From contig CP053449.1 in the NCBI GenBank assembly GCA_013285465.1, forward strand, positions 991,540 to 1,055,539: a DNA stretch of 64,000 nucleotides, read 5' to 3'. Shown piece after piece: positions 17,727 to 26,671 of this stretch. This DNA comes from Pseudomonadota bacterium. Its GTDB lineage: Bacteria; Pseudomonadota; Alphaproteobacteria; Micavibrionales; CSBR16-224. The stretch's first letter is position 1; each line of letters opens with the position of its first letter. The notes under the pieces are model-generated. The model did not search any database and had not been told where the DNA came from. It saw nothing but the letters and a program-made list of their open reading frames with translations. The position numbers and the translations under genes were made by a program.

Positions 17727-19247
17727 GTGGAGTTCATGCCGCATAAGGAAATCCGTTACGAAGACGTCTTTCATCAGTCGCCGCTGGCACGTGTGCTGGT
17801 CGAACTGAAGGATGACAATCAGCTCGTATTTGCCGATGCAAATCCGATGGCGGCGGAGTATTTCGGCAGACCGGTGGAAGAAATGGTCGGCAAAAACTTT
17901 GCCGAGCTGTTCCCCGGGGAAATGGCGGAACATTTGGAACAGTCCTGCCGTACCTGTATTCGTACAAAAAAACCTGTTGTCATCAATGCCCTGCCGCATT
18001 TCCCGGGCGGGCTGCGCGTACAATCCTTTTTGCTGAGCCCGATTTTGCACGGCGAAGGGGAAATGCGTTATATCAATATTGTCGCGCGCCCTGATGCCGG
18101 CGACCAGACCCAGCTGGAGCAGGAGCGGGATGATGCCATTTTGTTGCTGACCTCGCTGTTTGATGCCAGCGGTCTCGGTATTGTCGTGACGGATGAGGAG
18201 GGGCAGATCGTCCGCGTTAATGATGCCTTTATTGATGAATTCGGCTGGGAACGGGATGATTTGCTTGGTAAGGACTTCACCATTCTGGTACCGCCGGAGG
18301 ATAGGCCGCTGTCGCGGAAGCTGCATGCGGCTTTTATCCAGAAAGGGCGCAGCGGATCACGGGAGATCGAGCTGATCCGCAAGGACGGGCGTCTGGCCGA
18401 TATTCTGCTCTCCACCGTTTTGATTGAGCTGAGCCAGAAGCGGCGTTACATGGTCTCCACCATCCGCGATATTACCGAGCGCAAGAATATGATCCGTAAT
18501 CTGCAACAGGCCAAGGATCAGGCTGATATTGCCAACCGTGCCAAATCGGCCTTTCTGGCCAATATGAGTCACGAGCTGCGCACGCCGCTGAACGCGATTA
18601 TCGGTTTTTCCGAACTGATTATGAATGAAACCTTCGGCGCGATTAATAACGACAAATATACCGAATATATGGGCGATATCCATTTCAGTGCGCGGCATTT
18701 GCTGGATATTATCAATGATGTTCTGGATATGGCGAAAATTGAATCGGGTAAGGTGGAGCTGATCGAACGCGAGGTCAATATCGGTGATGTCTTCCAGTCC
18801 GTTGCCATTATTATGAATGAACGTGCGGCTGATACCGGCGTATTGTTGAGCTTCGATATCGCGGATGATGTACCGCCGATCCGTGCAGATCAGCGGCTTT
18901 TGCGCCAGATCCTGATCAATCTTGTCTCCAATGCCATCAAATTCACCCCCAAGGGCAAACATGTGCGCGCACGCGCCTTTATGTCGCCGGAAGGTTATAT
19001 GCGGCTGTCGGTGGAGGATGAGGGTTGCGGCATTCCCGCCAATAAAATTCAAGCTGTTTTGGAACCGTTCGGACAGGCGCATGATCCGCTGCATTCCAAA
19101 GGACAGGGAACGGGGCTGGGTCTGCCGCTGGCCAAAACAATGGTCGAGCTGCATGGCGGGCATCTGCATTTGGTGTCGAAAGAAGGCGAAGGCACCTGCG
19201 TCTCGCTGGACTTCCCGCGGGAGCGGAGTGTGAAAGAGCCGCTTTAG
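17727..19247 (+). CDS. Cytoplasmic PAS-PAS hybrid-less sensor histidine kinase
   Basis: Soluble kinase with two PAS domains (about 15-120 and 145-265, the second ending in the PAC-like DITERK), then HisKA with FLANMSHELRTPLNAIIGFSELI (His about 288) and an HATPase domain with NLVSNAIKF, VEDEGCGIP and GQGTGLGLPLAK. It has no membrane segment and no receiver domain, so the partner regulator is elsewhere. It resembles PleC/DivJ-type or general PAS kinases of alphaproteobacteria; the signal is unknown. GTG 17727 or ATG 17736 may be the start. Its stop overlaps the convergent permease gene by 4 bases. Confidence 0.88.
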   Translation: MEFMPHKEIRYEDVFHQSPLARVLVELKDDNQLVFADANPMAAEYFGRPVEEMVGKNFAELFPGEMAEHLEQSCRTCIRTKKPVVINALPHFPGGLRVQSFLLSPILHGEGEMRYINIVARPDAGDQTQLEQERDDAILLLTSLFDASGLGIVVTDEEGQIVRVNDAFIDEFGWERDDLLGKDFTILVPPEDRPLSRKLHAAFIQKGRSGSREIELIRKDGRLADILLSTVLIELSQKRRYMVSTIRDITERKNMIRNLQQAKDQADIANRAKSAFLANMSHELRTPLNAIIGFSELIMNETFGAINNDKYTEYMGDIHFSARHLLDIINDVLDMAKIESGKVELIEREVNIGDVFQSVAIIMNERAADTGVLLSFDIADDVPPIRADQRLLRQILINLVSNAIKFTPKGKHVRARAFMSPEGYMRLSVEDEGCGIPANKIQAVLEPFGQAHDPLHSKGQGTGLGLPLAKTMVELHGGHLHLVSKEGEGTCVSLDFPRERSVKEPL

Positions 19248-20428
19248 GCTTTGGCCGTTTTCTTCTTAACGGTTTTCTTTTTTGCCCCTGTCTTTTTTGT
19301 GGAGGCTTTTTTCTTTGCAGTGCTTTTCTTTGATGGCGCGGTTTTTGCGGCAGCGCTGATGATGGGCGTGTCGCTGCTGCTCCATTCCGAAATCAGGGAA
19401 TAGGCGATGGCCAAAAGCGTCGGACCGATAAACATGCCGATAAAGCCGAAGGCCGCAATGCCGCCGAAAACCCCCAGCAGCACCAGCAGGAAAGGCAGGG
19501 CAATGCCGAAGCCGATGAAATAAGGGCGGACGATATTGTCGATCGAGCCGACCATGACGCCCCAGATAATCAAAAAGATTCCCATGCCAAGCTGGCTTTC
19601 AACAAATAACCAGATGGCGGCGGGAAGCCAGATAATGGCGGGGCCCATCGGCAGGAAAGACGCGAAAAAGGCCAGCATGCCCCAGAAGGCGGCGCCGGGA
19701 ATGCCGGCGATAACAAAACCGATACCGACCAGTGTGCCTTGCACAAAAGCCGTGCCAAGCATCCCGTAAACCACGCCGATCATGGTGTTTTTGCAGACAT
19801 CCAGCAGGCGCTGGGCGCGTTCACCGATAAAACGGTCAAGCAATGTGCGCAGCTGTGTTGCAACAGCTTCGCCGTGGCGGAAAAAGAAATAAGCAATCAG
19901 AATACCGATCAGCAGGTCAAAAGCGCCGCGTCCGACATTGGCACCCGCGCCCAGCAATGTGTTGGAAACGGGTTCCGCATATTTCTGGATGGCGCGGATA
20001 AGCGCATCCTGACTGCCGAGATGCTCTGTCCACATACCGGCAAGATGCGTGCCGACACCGGGCAGATCTGCAACCCATGCAGGCGGGTCACCCGCGCTTT
20101 TTTCAATGACTTTGATCACCAGCCCTTTGGCGCCGGCGAAATGGTCGGCAAGGCTGTTGATTAAAAACAGCACCGGCGCGATAAAGCACAAGGCCAGCAG
20201 GCTTGTCATTAATGATGCGGACAGCGTCGGGCGGTTATTCAGTTTTTCACGCAGCCATTCATAGGCGGGCCATGTTGTCAGACACAGGATGACACCCCAG
20301 AGCAATGCGGGGATAAAGGGGAACAAAACGATGACGCATCCCCAGAAAATAAAGGATAAGGCGGTAATGACCAGCACAAGATTGTAAACTCTGCTGCGTC
20401 CGAGGGGAGATTTTTTTGCGGTAGCCAT
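19244..20428 (-). CDS. AI-2E/PerM family membrane permease with Lys/Ala-rich C-terminal tail
   Basis: Polytopic inner-membrane protein of the AI-2E transporter (UPF0118) family. It has two N-terminal helices, a soluble region, and the characteristic C-terminal set of helices (LIGILIAYFFFRHGE, GMLAFFASFLPMGPAIIWLP, GFIGMFIGPTLLAIAYSLI). Members export AI-2, act as Na+/H+ antiporters or are uncharacterised; substrate is not predictable. The last ~35 residues (after SEWSSS) are almost only Lys, Ala, Thr and Ser, an unusual appended tail. It follows smc on the same strand after 23 bases. Confidence 0.85.
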   Translation of the reverse strand: MATAKKSPLGRSRVYNLVLVITALSFIFWGCVIVLFPFIPALLWGVILCLTTWPAYEWLREKLNNRPTLSASLMTSLLALCFIAPVLFLINSLADHFAGAKGLVIKVIEKSAGDPPAWVADLPGVGTHLAGMWTEHLGSQDALIRAIQKYAEPVSNTLLGAGANVGRGAFDLLIGILIAYFFFRHGEAVATQLRTLLDRFIGERAQRLLDVCKNTMIGVVYGMLGTAFVQGTLVGIGFVIAGIPGAAFWGMLAFFASFLPMGPAIIWLPAAIWLFVESQLGMGIFLIIWGVMVGSIDNIVRPYFIGFGIALPFLLVLLGVFGGIAAFGFIGMFIGPTLLAIAYSLISEWSSSDTPIISAAAKTAPSKKSTAKKKASTKKTGAKKKTVKKKTAKA

Positions 20429-20451
20429 TTTTTAATGTCCGTAGGAAAGGT

Positions 20452-23400
20452 TTAGGCGGCAAGGCTGTCCAGCAGGCTGGGTTGCTGCAGATCGACGGAG
20501 ACAAGCTGGGACACGCCCTGTTCGCTCATCGTGACGCCGTAAAGACGGTGCATCCGCGCCATTGTCATGCGGTGGTGGGTGATAACGACAAAGCGCGTGC
20601 CTGTTGCGGCGGAAATTTCATCCAGCAGCGTGCAGACGCGGTCGACATTGCTGTCATCCAGCGGCGCGTCAATCTCGTCAAGGACGCAGATCGGTGCGGG
20701 GTTGGTCAGGAACATCGCGAAAATCAGCGCGATTGAGGTCAAAGTCTGCTCACCGCCCGAGAAGAGCGACAAGACCTGCATCTTTTTGCCCGGCGGTTGT
20801 GCAAAGATTTCAACACCGGCTTCCAACGGGTCTTCGGCATCGGTCATTTCCAGATGCGCCGTACCGCCGCCGAACAGGCGCGTAAACAGGTCGGAGAAAT
20901 GTTCGTTGACGACTTCAAAAGCTTCCAGCAGGCGCGTCCGCGCCTCACGGTTCAGTTTACTGATGCCTTGGCGCAGACGTGTGATGGCGGCGATCAGATC
21001 GTCTTTTTCACGGGTCATGGTTTCCATCTGCTGCGCCAGTTCTTCCGATTCCATTTCGGCGCGCAGATTGACGGGCCCCATATTTTCGCGTTCGCGCAGC
21101 AGGCGTTCCAGCTTGGCATGAACGGTATCGACATCGGGCAGGTTACCGGTGTTTTCATCTTCAATTTTAATTTCAGCTTTTTCCGGCAGCCCGTTGACTG
21201 TACAAGAGAATTTTTCCTCAATTTGCGCGTCAATACTGTCGCGCGTATGCTGGGCCGTTTTCACGGCGGCGGTGGCATGGGCACGGTTTTCACGGGCATC
21301 GGCCTGTGCGTTTTCAGCCTCTTTCAAGCGGCGCTGCAAATCCTGTGTGGCGGTTTCGGCCTCTGCGAGCAGATCGGCGGCTTTGTTGCGGCGCGTTTCC
21401 GCTTCGGCAATCTGCGTTAGCAGTTTTTGCAGATCATCTTTCATCGTGTCGGGGCGGGAGGCCAGCTCCTGCTTTTGTGCCAGCGCCTGTTCTTTCCGTT
21501 TTTCAAGATCTTCGCGGCGTTCCGCCATACGTTCCCGGCGTTTCTGCCAGCCTGACAGATCGCTTTCCATCGCGGCAAGGCGCTGGGTACGGCTTTCGGC
21601 GGCGCCCAGCAGACGGTCATAAACGGATTGCCGTTCCGCCAGATCCTGACGTTTTTGCGTCAGCTGGCCTTTCAGATGCAGCAGGCGTTCTTCGGCCTTA
21701 CCGTCATCTTTCATATCCTGCTGCTGCTTTTCAGCCTGTGCCAGTGTCTCTGTGACCGCGGCGTATTCTTCCTCGGTCTCCAGAATATTCTGCTGCATGG
21801 ATTGCAGGCGCGAGCGCGTTTCCGCATTGCGGTTGACCTCGGCCGTATGTTCGCGGCGCAGATTGTGCAGTTCCTGTTCGGCTTCGCGCAACAGGTGGCG
21901 TTGCTGTGCCAGTTCTTCTGCCAGTTCCTCACGTTTTTCGCGCGCCTGTTTCAGGCTGGTTTCCGCTTTTTCCAGCTGTGCGGTGCTGGCCTCTAGTGTG
22001 GCGCGGCATTCGGACAGGCGGTTTTTCTGTTCAAGCCGCATGGCGGCGGCATTCGGCGCTTCCTTGGTAATGACAAGTCCGTCCCAGCGCCATGCACCGC
22101 CTTCGCGGCTGACGAGGCACTGCCCCGGCAACAGATCGGCGATGATATTTGCGGCTTCGGCATCGCTGTCAACAACGCCGATAAAGGCCAGACGGCGCGC
22201 CAGTGTTTTCGGTGCGCGGACAACGGCGGAAAGCGGTTTAACTCCTTTGGGCAGCGGTGCAATATCCTTATATTGCGGCAGCGATGTCCAATAGACGGGT
22301 GCGCCGCCGTTTTCCGGCGCATCGGCGTCACCGCCCAGTGCGACAGCCAGCGCTTTTTCAAAGCCGGTATCAACATCAATTTTGCTAAGGACCGGATCGG
22401 CATCTTCCGCGACATCATGCTGCTGCAACACATTTTCCAGCGTGTCGATTTCGGTATTCAGACGGGTATATTGTTTTTGCGCTTCGGAGACATCCCCCAA
22501 AGCAGCTTCGACAACATCGTCCAGCGCAACGCGTTTTTTATCCAGCTGTTCAATACCGGACTGTATTTCATTGATTTGTTGTTCTTTTTCTTCACCTTTT
22601 GCGGCGATATCTTCGCTGTTATCAACAGGAAGATTTTCTTCCAGCGCAGCTTTTTCGGTTTTGAGGGTTTCCAGCTTGTCCGACAGGCGCTGTTTGCGGC
22701 CCCGGTAGTTTTCCACTTCTTGCGTGCGGCGCATTTTTTCTGCAGCGCTTTCCGCCAGCAGGGCGGAGAGGTCTTCCTGTTCTTTTTCAAGAACCGTGAC
22801 GCTGTCCTGCAATTGCTGAATCAGGGTAAGATTCTGTGCCAGTTCTTCGCCGCTTTCGCCGCCGTCCTGCGACTTCAGTTTTTCGATTTCGGCAGAGATT
22901 TCGCGGATACGGGTTTCGGTTTCATGATGGCTTTCGCCTTCATGGGTGATATCGGATTCGATCTGTGCCAGCGTGGCCGCATTTTGCGTCAAAGTGTCGT
23001 GCAGTTGCTGGGCTTCTTTTTCCAGCATGCCGTGCGAGAGCTTCAGATGCTGCAAAGCGGCGGCGGATTCGGCTTCGTCTTTGCGCAGGGCGGGCAGAAC
23101 CGTGCTTTTTTCGGTATGTTCGGTGGTCAGTCTTGTTACCGCCAGCGTATGTTCGCGCACGGCGGATTCCGCCAGATTAAAGGCTTCCTCGGCGCGGGTG
23201 ACGGCAGTGTCGGCTTTTTGCCATTGCAGATACAGCAGTAGCGCTTCGGCTTTTTCGATATGGCCGCTGAGGTTACGGTAGCGTGATGCCTGACGCGCCT
23301 GCTTTTTCAAGCCCTGCATCTGGCTGTCCATTGTGCCGAGAACATCTTCGACACGGGTCAGATTGTTTTCTGCGGCGCGCAGTTTCAGTTCGGCTTCATG

Positions 23401-23934
23401 GCGGCGGACATGCAGACCGGAAATACCGGCGGCCTCTTCCAGAACAAGGCGGCGCTGGGTCGGTTTGGCGCTGATCAGATCGGCAACACGCCCCTGACTG
23501 ACAAGGGCAGGGGAGTTTGCGCCGATGGAAATATCGGCAAACAACAGTTGTACATCACGCGCACGGGCGCTTTTGCCGTTGACGCGGAAGGCCGAGCCGG
23601 AATCACGTTCGATTTTGCGGATGATTTCAATTTCGTCTTCGCCGTTGAATTCGGCGGGGGCTTTGCGTTTGTCATTCTTCAGCCACAGGGACACTTCGGC
23701 GGTGTTGCGGGCCGGGCGCTTGCCCGTGCCGTTGAAGATGACATCTTCCATGCCTTTCCCGCGCATGCGTTTGGCAGAGCTTTCGCCCATCACCCAGCGC
23801 AGAGCTTCGACAAGGTTGGATTTCCCGCAGCCATTGGGGCCGACGATGCCGGTCATGCCTGCGCCGATCTCCATAATCGTGGGATCGACAAAGGATTTAA
23901 AACCATGCAGCCGCAGCTTGGAAAATTCGACCAT
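20452..23934 (-). CDS. smc: Chromosome segregation ATPase SMC
   Basis: Condensin subunit. The N-terminal head has Walker A GPNGCGKSN (about 33-41), then a long coiled coil, the hinge (about 505-665), the returning coiled coil, and the C-terminal head with signature LSLFSGGEQTLTSIAL and Walker B CVLDEIDAPLDDSN. 1160 aa is full length. GAGGA precedes the ATG by 7 bases. The 227 bases between it and the dsbA-like gene hold no gene, only a small CTTGTGT-AAA-ACACAAG hairpin without a T run. Confidence 0.97.
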   Translation of the reverse strand: MVEFSKLRLHGFKSFVDPTIMEIGAGMTGIVGPNGCGKSNLVEALRWVMGESSAKRMRGKGMEDVIFNGTGKRPARNTAEVSLWLKNDKRKAPAEFNGEDEIEIIRKIERDSGSAFRVNGKSARARDVQLLFADISIGANSPALVSQGRVADLISAKPTQRRLVLEEAAGISGLHVRRHEAELKLRAAENNLTRVEDVLGTMDSQMQGLKKQARQASRYRNLSGHIEKAEALLLYLQWQKADTAVTRAEEAFNLAESAVREHTLAVTRLTTEHTEKSTVLPALRKDEAESAAALQHLKLSHGMLEKEAQQLHDTLTQNAATLAQIESDITHEGESHHETETRIREISAEIEKLKSQDGGESGEELAQNLTLIQQLQDSVTVLEKEQEDLSALLAESAAEKMRRTQEVENYRGRKQRLSDKLETLKTEKAALEENLPVDNSEDIAAKGEEKEQQINEIQSGIEQLDKKRVALDDVVEAALGDVSEAQKQYTRLNTEIDTLENVLQQHDVAEDADPVLSKIDVDTGFEKALAVALGGDADAPENGGAPVYWTSLPQYKDIAPLPKGVKPLSAVVRAPKTLARRLAFIGVVDSDAEAANIIADLLPGQCLVSREGGAWRWDGLVITKEAPNAAAMRLEQKNRLSECRATLEASTAQLEKAETSLKQAREKREELAEELAQQRHLLREAEQELHNLRREHTAEVNRNAETRSRLQSMQQNILETEEEYAAVTETLAQAEKQQQDMKDDGKAEERLLHLKGQLTQKRQDLAERQSVYDRLLGAAESRTQRLAAMESDLSGWQKRRERMAERREDLEKRKEQALAQKQELASRPDTMKDDLQKLLTQIAEAETRRNKAADLLAEAETATQDLQRRLKEAENAQADARENRAHATAAVKTAQHTRDSIDAQIEEKFSCTVNGLPEKAEIKIEDENTGNLPDVDTVHAKLERLLRERENMGPVNLRAEMESEELAQQMETMTREKDDLIAAITRLRQGISKLNREARTRLLEAFEVVNEHFSDLFTRLFGGGTAHLEMTDAEDPLEAGVEIFAQPPGKKMQVLSLFSGGEQTLTSIALIFAMFLTNPAPICVLDEIDAPLDDSNVDRVCTLLDEISAATGTRFVVITHHRMTMARMHRLYGVTMSEQGVSQLVSVDLQQPSLLDSLAA

Positions 23935-24161
23935 TCGTACTTCCTCGTTGTCTCGTCGAGGCGCGATGCCTTATGCGCTGTCCGTTCTCTTTTGCGTACG
24001 GTTCGCGTCTATGCGCCCTTGTGTAAAACACAAGTCACATTCTTTCCCGAAAAGCACGCGAACTGTCAGCGCGATGACTCTGCAAGGAAAGCGGCAAAGC
24101 ACCCCCTCTTTGTATCTGATAGTGTCATATTATGTGCGCGGCCGCAGCTTTTTGCAAGCTT

Positions 24162-24896
24162 TTATCGCAAAAGTTCGTCAATGACTTTTTGCATGGCTTC
24201 AAAACTTTGCGCACCGCTCAGGCTTTCCGCACCGTAATTGAAGACAAAGGTCGGCGTTGATTTGACTTTCCACTGCGTCTGCCCCGTATGCATGTTTTGC
24301 AGAATATGGGCTTCAAGGTCGCGGTTGTCGATGCAGGCATCAAAAGCGTCCTGACTAAGGCCGGCGAGACGCGCGGTTTTGGCCAGCGCCATCATCGGAT
24401 CATCATCGCGTGTCCAGCGGTCCTGACTGGTGAACAAAACCTCGACAAAATTGAAATACATGCTGGGCGTTACGCAGCGCGCGGCCTGACTGGCACGAAG
24501 CGCCAGACGGTCAAGCGGGAATTCGCGGAAAATCCAGTAAACTTTTCCGGTATCGATATAGGTTTTTTTGACCTGATTGAATGTATTTTTGTGAAAATTG
24601 GAGCAATGCTGACAGGTCATGGAGGCGTATTCAATAATCGTCACCGGCGCGTTGGGGTCGCCCAGCGAGCGTTCGGTGGTGGCGGCAATCATGTCAACCA
24701 GCGGTGCTTCTTCATTCTCCGCGGCTTCGGCCGCGGCAGGTTCTTTAGCAACTGCTGCCGCTGCGGCAGGTGCTTCCGCAGCCGTGTCTTCCGCAACAGA
24801 AGGTTTGGATGCGGAAAAAACAATAAAGACAGACAGCGCGGCGATCAGGAGTGCTGCTCCCAAAAAGGCCGGGGTCTTCCAGAATATCTGCTTCAT
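24162..24896 (-). CDS. DsbA-family periplasmic thiol:disulfide oxidoreductase
   Basis: Membrane-anchored or secreted thioredoxin-fold protein. It has an N-terminal hydrophobic segment (about 10-30), an Ala/Glu-rich linker, then a DsbA-like domain with SMTCQHCSNFH (C95/C98), an inserted helical part, and the cis-Pro region VKSTPTFVFNYG. ATG 24896 has GGAG upstream; the longer frame to 24950 starts in the terminator of the next gene and is rejected. It resembles the DsbA/BdbD-like proteins located next to smc in many alphaproteobacteria. Function in disulfide formation or protein quality control is inferred from the family. Confidence 0.88.
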   Translation of the reverse strand: MKQIFWKTPAFLGAALLIAALSVFIVFSASKPSVAEDTAAEAPAAAAAVAKEPAAAEAAENEEAPLVDMIAATTERSLGDPNAPVTIIEYASMTCQHCSNFHKNTFNQVKKTYIDTGKVYWIFREFPLDRLALRASQAARCVTPSMYFNFVEVLFTSQDRWTRDDDPMMALAKTARLAGLSQDAFDACIDNRDLEAHILQNMHTGQTQWKVKSTPTFVFNYGAESLSGAQSFEAMQKVIDELLR

Positions 24897-24937
24897 TATA
24901 TTTCTCCTTCGAATCAAAAGCTTCGTGTTATTAAAGA

Positions 24938-24976
24938 AAAAGACGAACAATAGTTTTATACTACTGTTCGTCTTTT
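24938..24976. terminator. Strong terminator between the acidic-protein gene and the dsbA-like gene
   Basis: A 16-bp stem with a single mismatch: AAAAGACGAACAATAG against CTACTGTTCGTCTTTT, with a 7-base loop TTTTATA. It has A/T runs at both feet. It would end the minus-strand transcript of the acidic protein gene just before the next gene's start. Confidence 0.85.
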
Positions 24977-25013
24977 AAATAAAGGTTAAGTTAGACCTTC
25001 TTGCAAACGGAGA

Positions 25014-25394
25014 TTAGTGGACGCTTTCGCCTTCCTCGTCTTCCATCGGCATGTCTTCGGCATCGCTGCCTTCATCACCTTCGGTCATGTCGCCTTCGGC
25101 ATCATCTTCCGCATCGGCGTCTGTATCCATATCCATGTCTTCTTCAGGCATGGCTTCTTCTTCGCCCATGTCTTCATCAGCGGCGATACCTTCTTCGTCA
25201 CCGGCGGCGGGGGCGATGTCTTCCAGCAGGATGTCTTCGCCAACCGTCAGGGCTGTTGTGCCCATATCAGCCGTGGTTTCAACAACATTGGTCAGATCGA
25301 TATCGGTTTCGACTTGCGTGCCTTGATTGCTGTAAACGAACAGAAGTCCGGCAACGGCAAAAGCAGCCAGTGCAAAAAGAGGTGTTTTGTTCAT
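25014..25394 (-). CDS. Unknown membrane-anchored, extremely acidic protein
   Basis: 126 aa. An N-terminal hydrophobic segment (FALAAFAVAGLLFVYSNQ, about 6-23) is followed by an exported region. After residue ~55 this is almost solid Asp/Glu with Met, Ala and Gly (for example EEEAMPEEDMDMD) and few positive charges. There is no lipobox cysteine. It could bind Ca2+ or other cations or a basic partner. AGGAGA lies 6 bases before the ATG. It is a monocistronic unit: a strong terminator follows it, and two palindromic boxes lie 50-83 bases upstream. Confidence 0.6.
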   Translation of the reverse strand: MNKTPLFALAAFAVAGLLFVYSNQGTQVETDIDLTNVVETTADMGTTALTVGEDILLEDIAPAAGDEEGIAADEDMGEEEAMPEEDMDMDTDADAEDDAEGDMTEGDEGSDAEDMPMEDEEGESVH

Positions 25395-25444
25395 AGTCTT
25401 CTCCTAGAGGGTTATAAGCAAATTACATCAAAGGCTTCCATATG

Positions 25445-25477
25445 TTTGCAATGTCACAAATTTTGCGATGTCGCAAA
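25445..25477. promoter_or_regulatory. Two tandem 16-bp palindromic boxes, probable operator
   Basis: TTTGCAATGTCACAAA (25445-25460) and TTTGCGATGTCGCAAA (25462-25477) share the pattern TTTGCrATGTCrCAAA, with 17 bases between equivalent positions. The second is a perfect inverted repeat TTTGCGA-TG-TCGCAAA. They lie in the divergent region between the acidic-protein gene (start 25394) and fliQ (start 25617), nearer the former. I cannot name the regulator. The remainder of 25395-25616 shows nothing else certain. Confidence 0.5.
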
Positions 25478-25616
25478 TGATGCCTAGCAATTGTACATTT
25501 TGAAAACCGTCAGAAGTATATGATGCGGCGCTGAAAAAGCAATCTTTTTTTGTGGTCGCGGCGCGAATTATTTTCTATAGTGGTGACAATAGCAAAGAAA
25601 ACGACAGGCGAAGAAA

Positions 25617-25883
25617 ATGGAGCAGGCCGAAATCATTGATTTCATGCGGGAGGCGATTTGGCTGATGATCAAATTGTCCGCACCGATCATGCTGATCGGT
25701 CTGACCGTGGGTGTCATTATCGCGCTGGTTCAGGCGCTGACGCAAATTCAGGAAATGACCTTATCCTTCGTGCCGAAAATGCTGGCAATTTTTATTTCCA
25801 TCTTTCTGTTTTTTCCGGCAATGGCGGCGGCGCTGCAGGCCTTTATGGAGATGATCGCGGATAAGATCATCTCTATGGGATGA
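25617..25883 (+). CDS. fliQ: Flagellar export apparatus protein FliQ
   Basis: Small inner-membrane component of the flagellar type III export gate. Two hydrophobic helices are visible, with the conserved APIMLIGLTVGVIIALVQALTQIQEMTLSFVPK core and the IFLFFPAMAAALQAF second helix. 88 aa is standard. fliR starts immediately after it. SctS/YscS of injectisomes is related, but the sequence and fliR pairing favour flagella. Confidence 0.95.
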   Translation: MEQAEIIDFMREAIWLMIKLSAPIMLIGLTVGVIIALVQALTQIQEMTLSFVPKMLAIFISIFLFFPAMAAALQAFMEMIADKIISMG

Positions 25884-25887
25884 TGTG

Positions 25888-26655
25888 ATGCAGCTTGATA
25901 TTTTCGTTACGCAGAGCCTGTTCACCTTTCTGCTGATCTTTTGCCGCATCGGCGCAGCCATTATGATTATGCCGGGTATCGGTGACAGTTTTGTGCCGAC
26001 GAATGTCCGGCTGTTATTTACGCTGGCCGTCGCCTTTGTTATGACCCCCGTTTTATCGGCCTATCTGCCGCCGCCGCCCGCCGGGCTGCTGCCGTTTTTT
26101 GTGCTGGTCGCGGCGGAGATTGTTGTCGGGCTGTTTATCGGCACGGTGATGCGGGTGCTGATCTCGGCGCTGGATACTGTCGGGATGATGATCTCGCTGC
26201 AATCGGGTTTTGCCAATGCGCTGGTGTTTAATGCGATTTCCAGCGGGCAGGGCTCAATCGTCGGTGCGCTGTTTTCGATGATGGGCGTTGTGCTGCTGCT
26301 GGTCACGAATATGCACCACTTTCTGCTGATGGGCATTTTTGAAAGCTATGCGATGTTTCCGGTCAAGGAAGGCTTTCTGGAAACGGCCTCAATGGCGGAT
26401 GTGATTGCGCGCAGCGTCAATACCGCCTTTAATACAGGTGTGCGCATGTCGGCGCCCTTTATCGTTGTCGGTTTGCTGGTATATGTCGGTTTCGGTCTGC
26501 TGGGGCGGTTGATGCCGCAGATTCAGGTGTTTTTTCTGGCGCTGCCTTTGCAGATTTTGCTGAGCCTTGTCACCTTGTCGCTGGTTTTCTCGGCGGCAAT
26601 TCTGTTCTGGCTGGCGGCTTATGAAGATGAAATGATCCGTTTTATGAGTTATTAG
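25888..26655 (+). CDS. fliR: Flagellar export apparatus protein FliR
   Basis: Polytopic export-gate protein with N-terminal FCRIGAAIMIMPGIGDSFVPTNVR, a FliR hallmark, and several later helices (MAAEIVVGLFIG-like region, FSMMGVVLLLVTNMHHFLLMGI). 255-256 aa is usual. ATG 25888 is preferred over the adjoining GTG 25885. No flhB follows; recO begins 16 bases later on the same strand, so the rest of the flagellar set lies elsewhere. Confidence 0.95.
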   Translation: MQLDIFVTQSLFTFLLIFCRIGAAIMIMPGIGDSFVPTNVRLLFTLAVAFVMTPVLSAYLPPPPAGLLPFFVLVAAEIVVGLFIGTVMRVLISALDTVGMMISLQSGFANALVFNAISSGQGSIVGALFSMMGVVLLLVTNMHHFLLMGIFESYAMFPVKEGFLETASMADVIARSVNTAFNTGVRMSAPFIVVGLLVYVGFGLLGRLMPQIQVFFLALPLQILLSLVTLSLVFSAAILFWLAAYEDEMIRFMSY

Positions 26656-26671
26656 AAAGCCTGTTTTCACG

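Noticed and set aside
24018-24035. CTTGTGT-AAA-ACACAAG hairpin upstream of smc as a terminator
   Set aside because: The 7-bp stem has no following T run in either direction, so there is too little evidence.
20482-24237. Many plus-strand frames over smc, some above 180 codons
   Set aside because: They run antisense to the coiled-coil coding region, whose biased codons create long open antisense frames; no domains are visible.
25550-25581. TTGTGG and TATAGT as a promoter for fliQ
   Set aside because: The spacer is 20 bases and the -35 match is poor.
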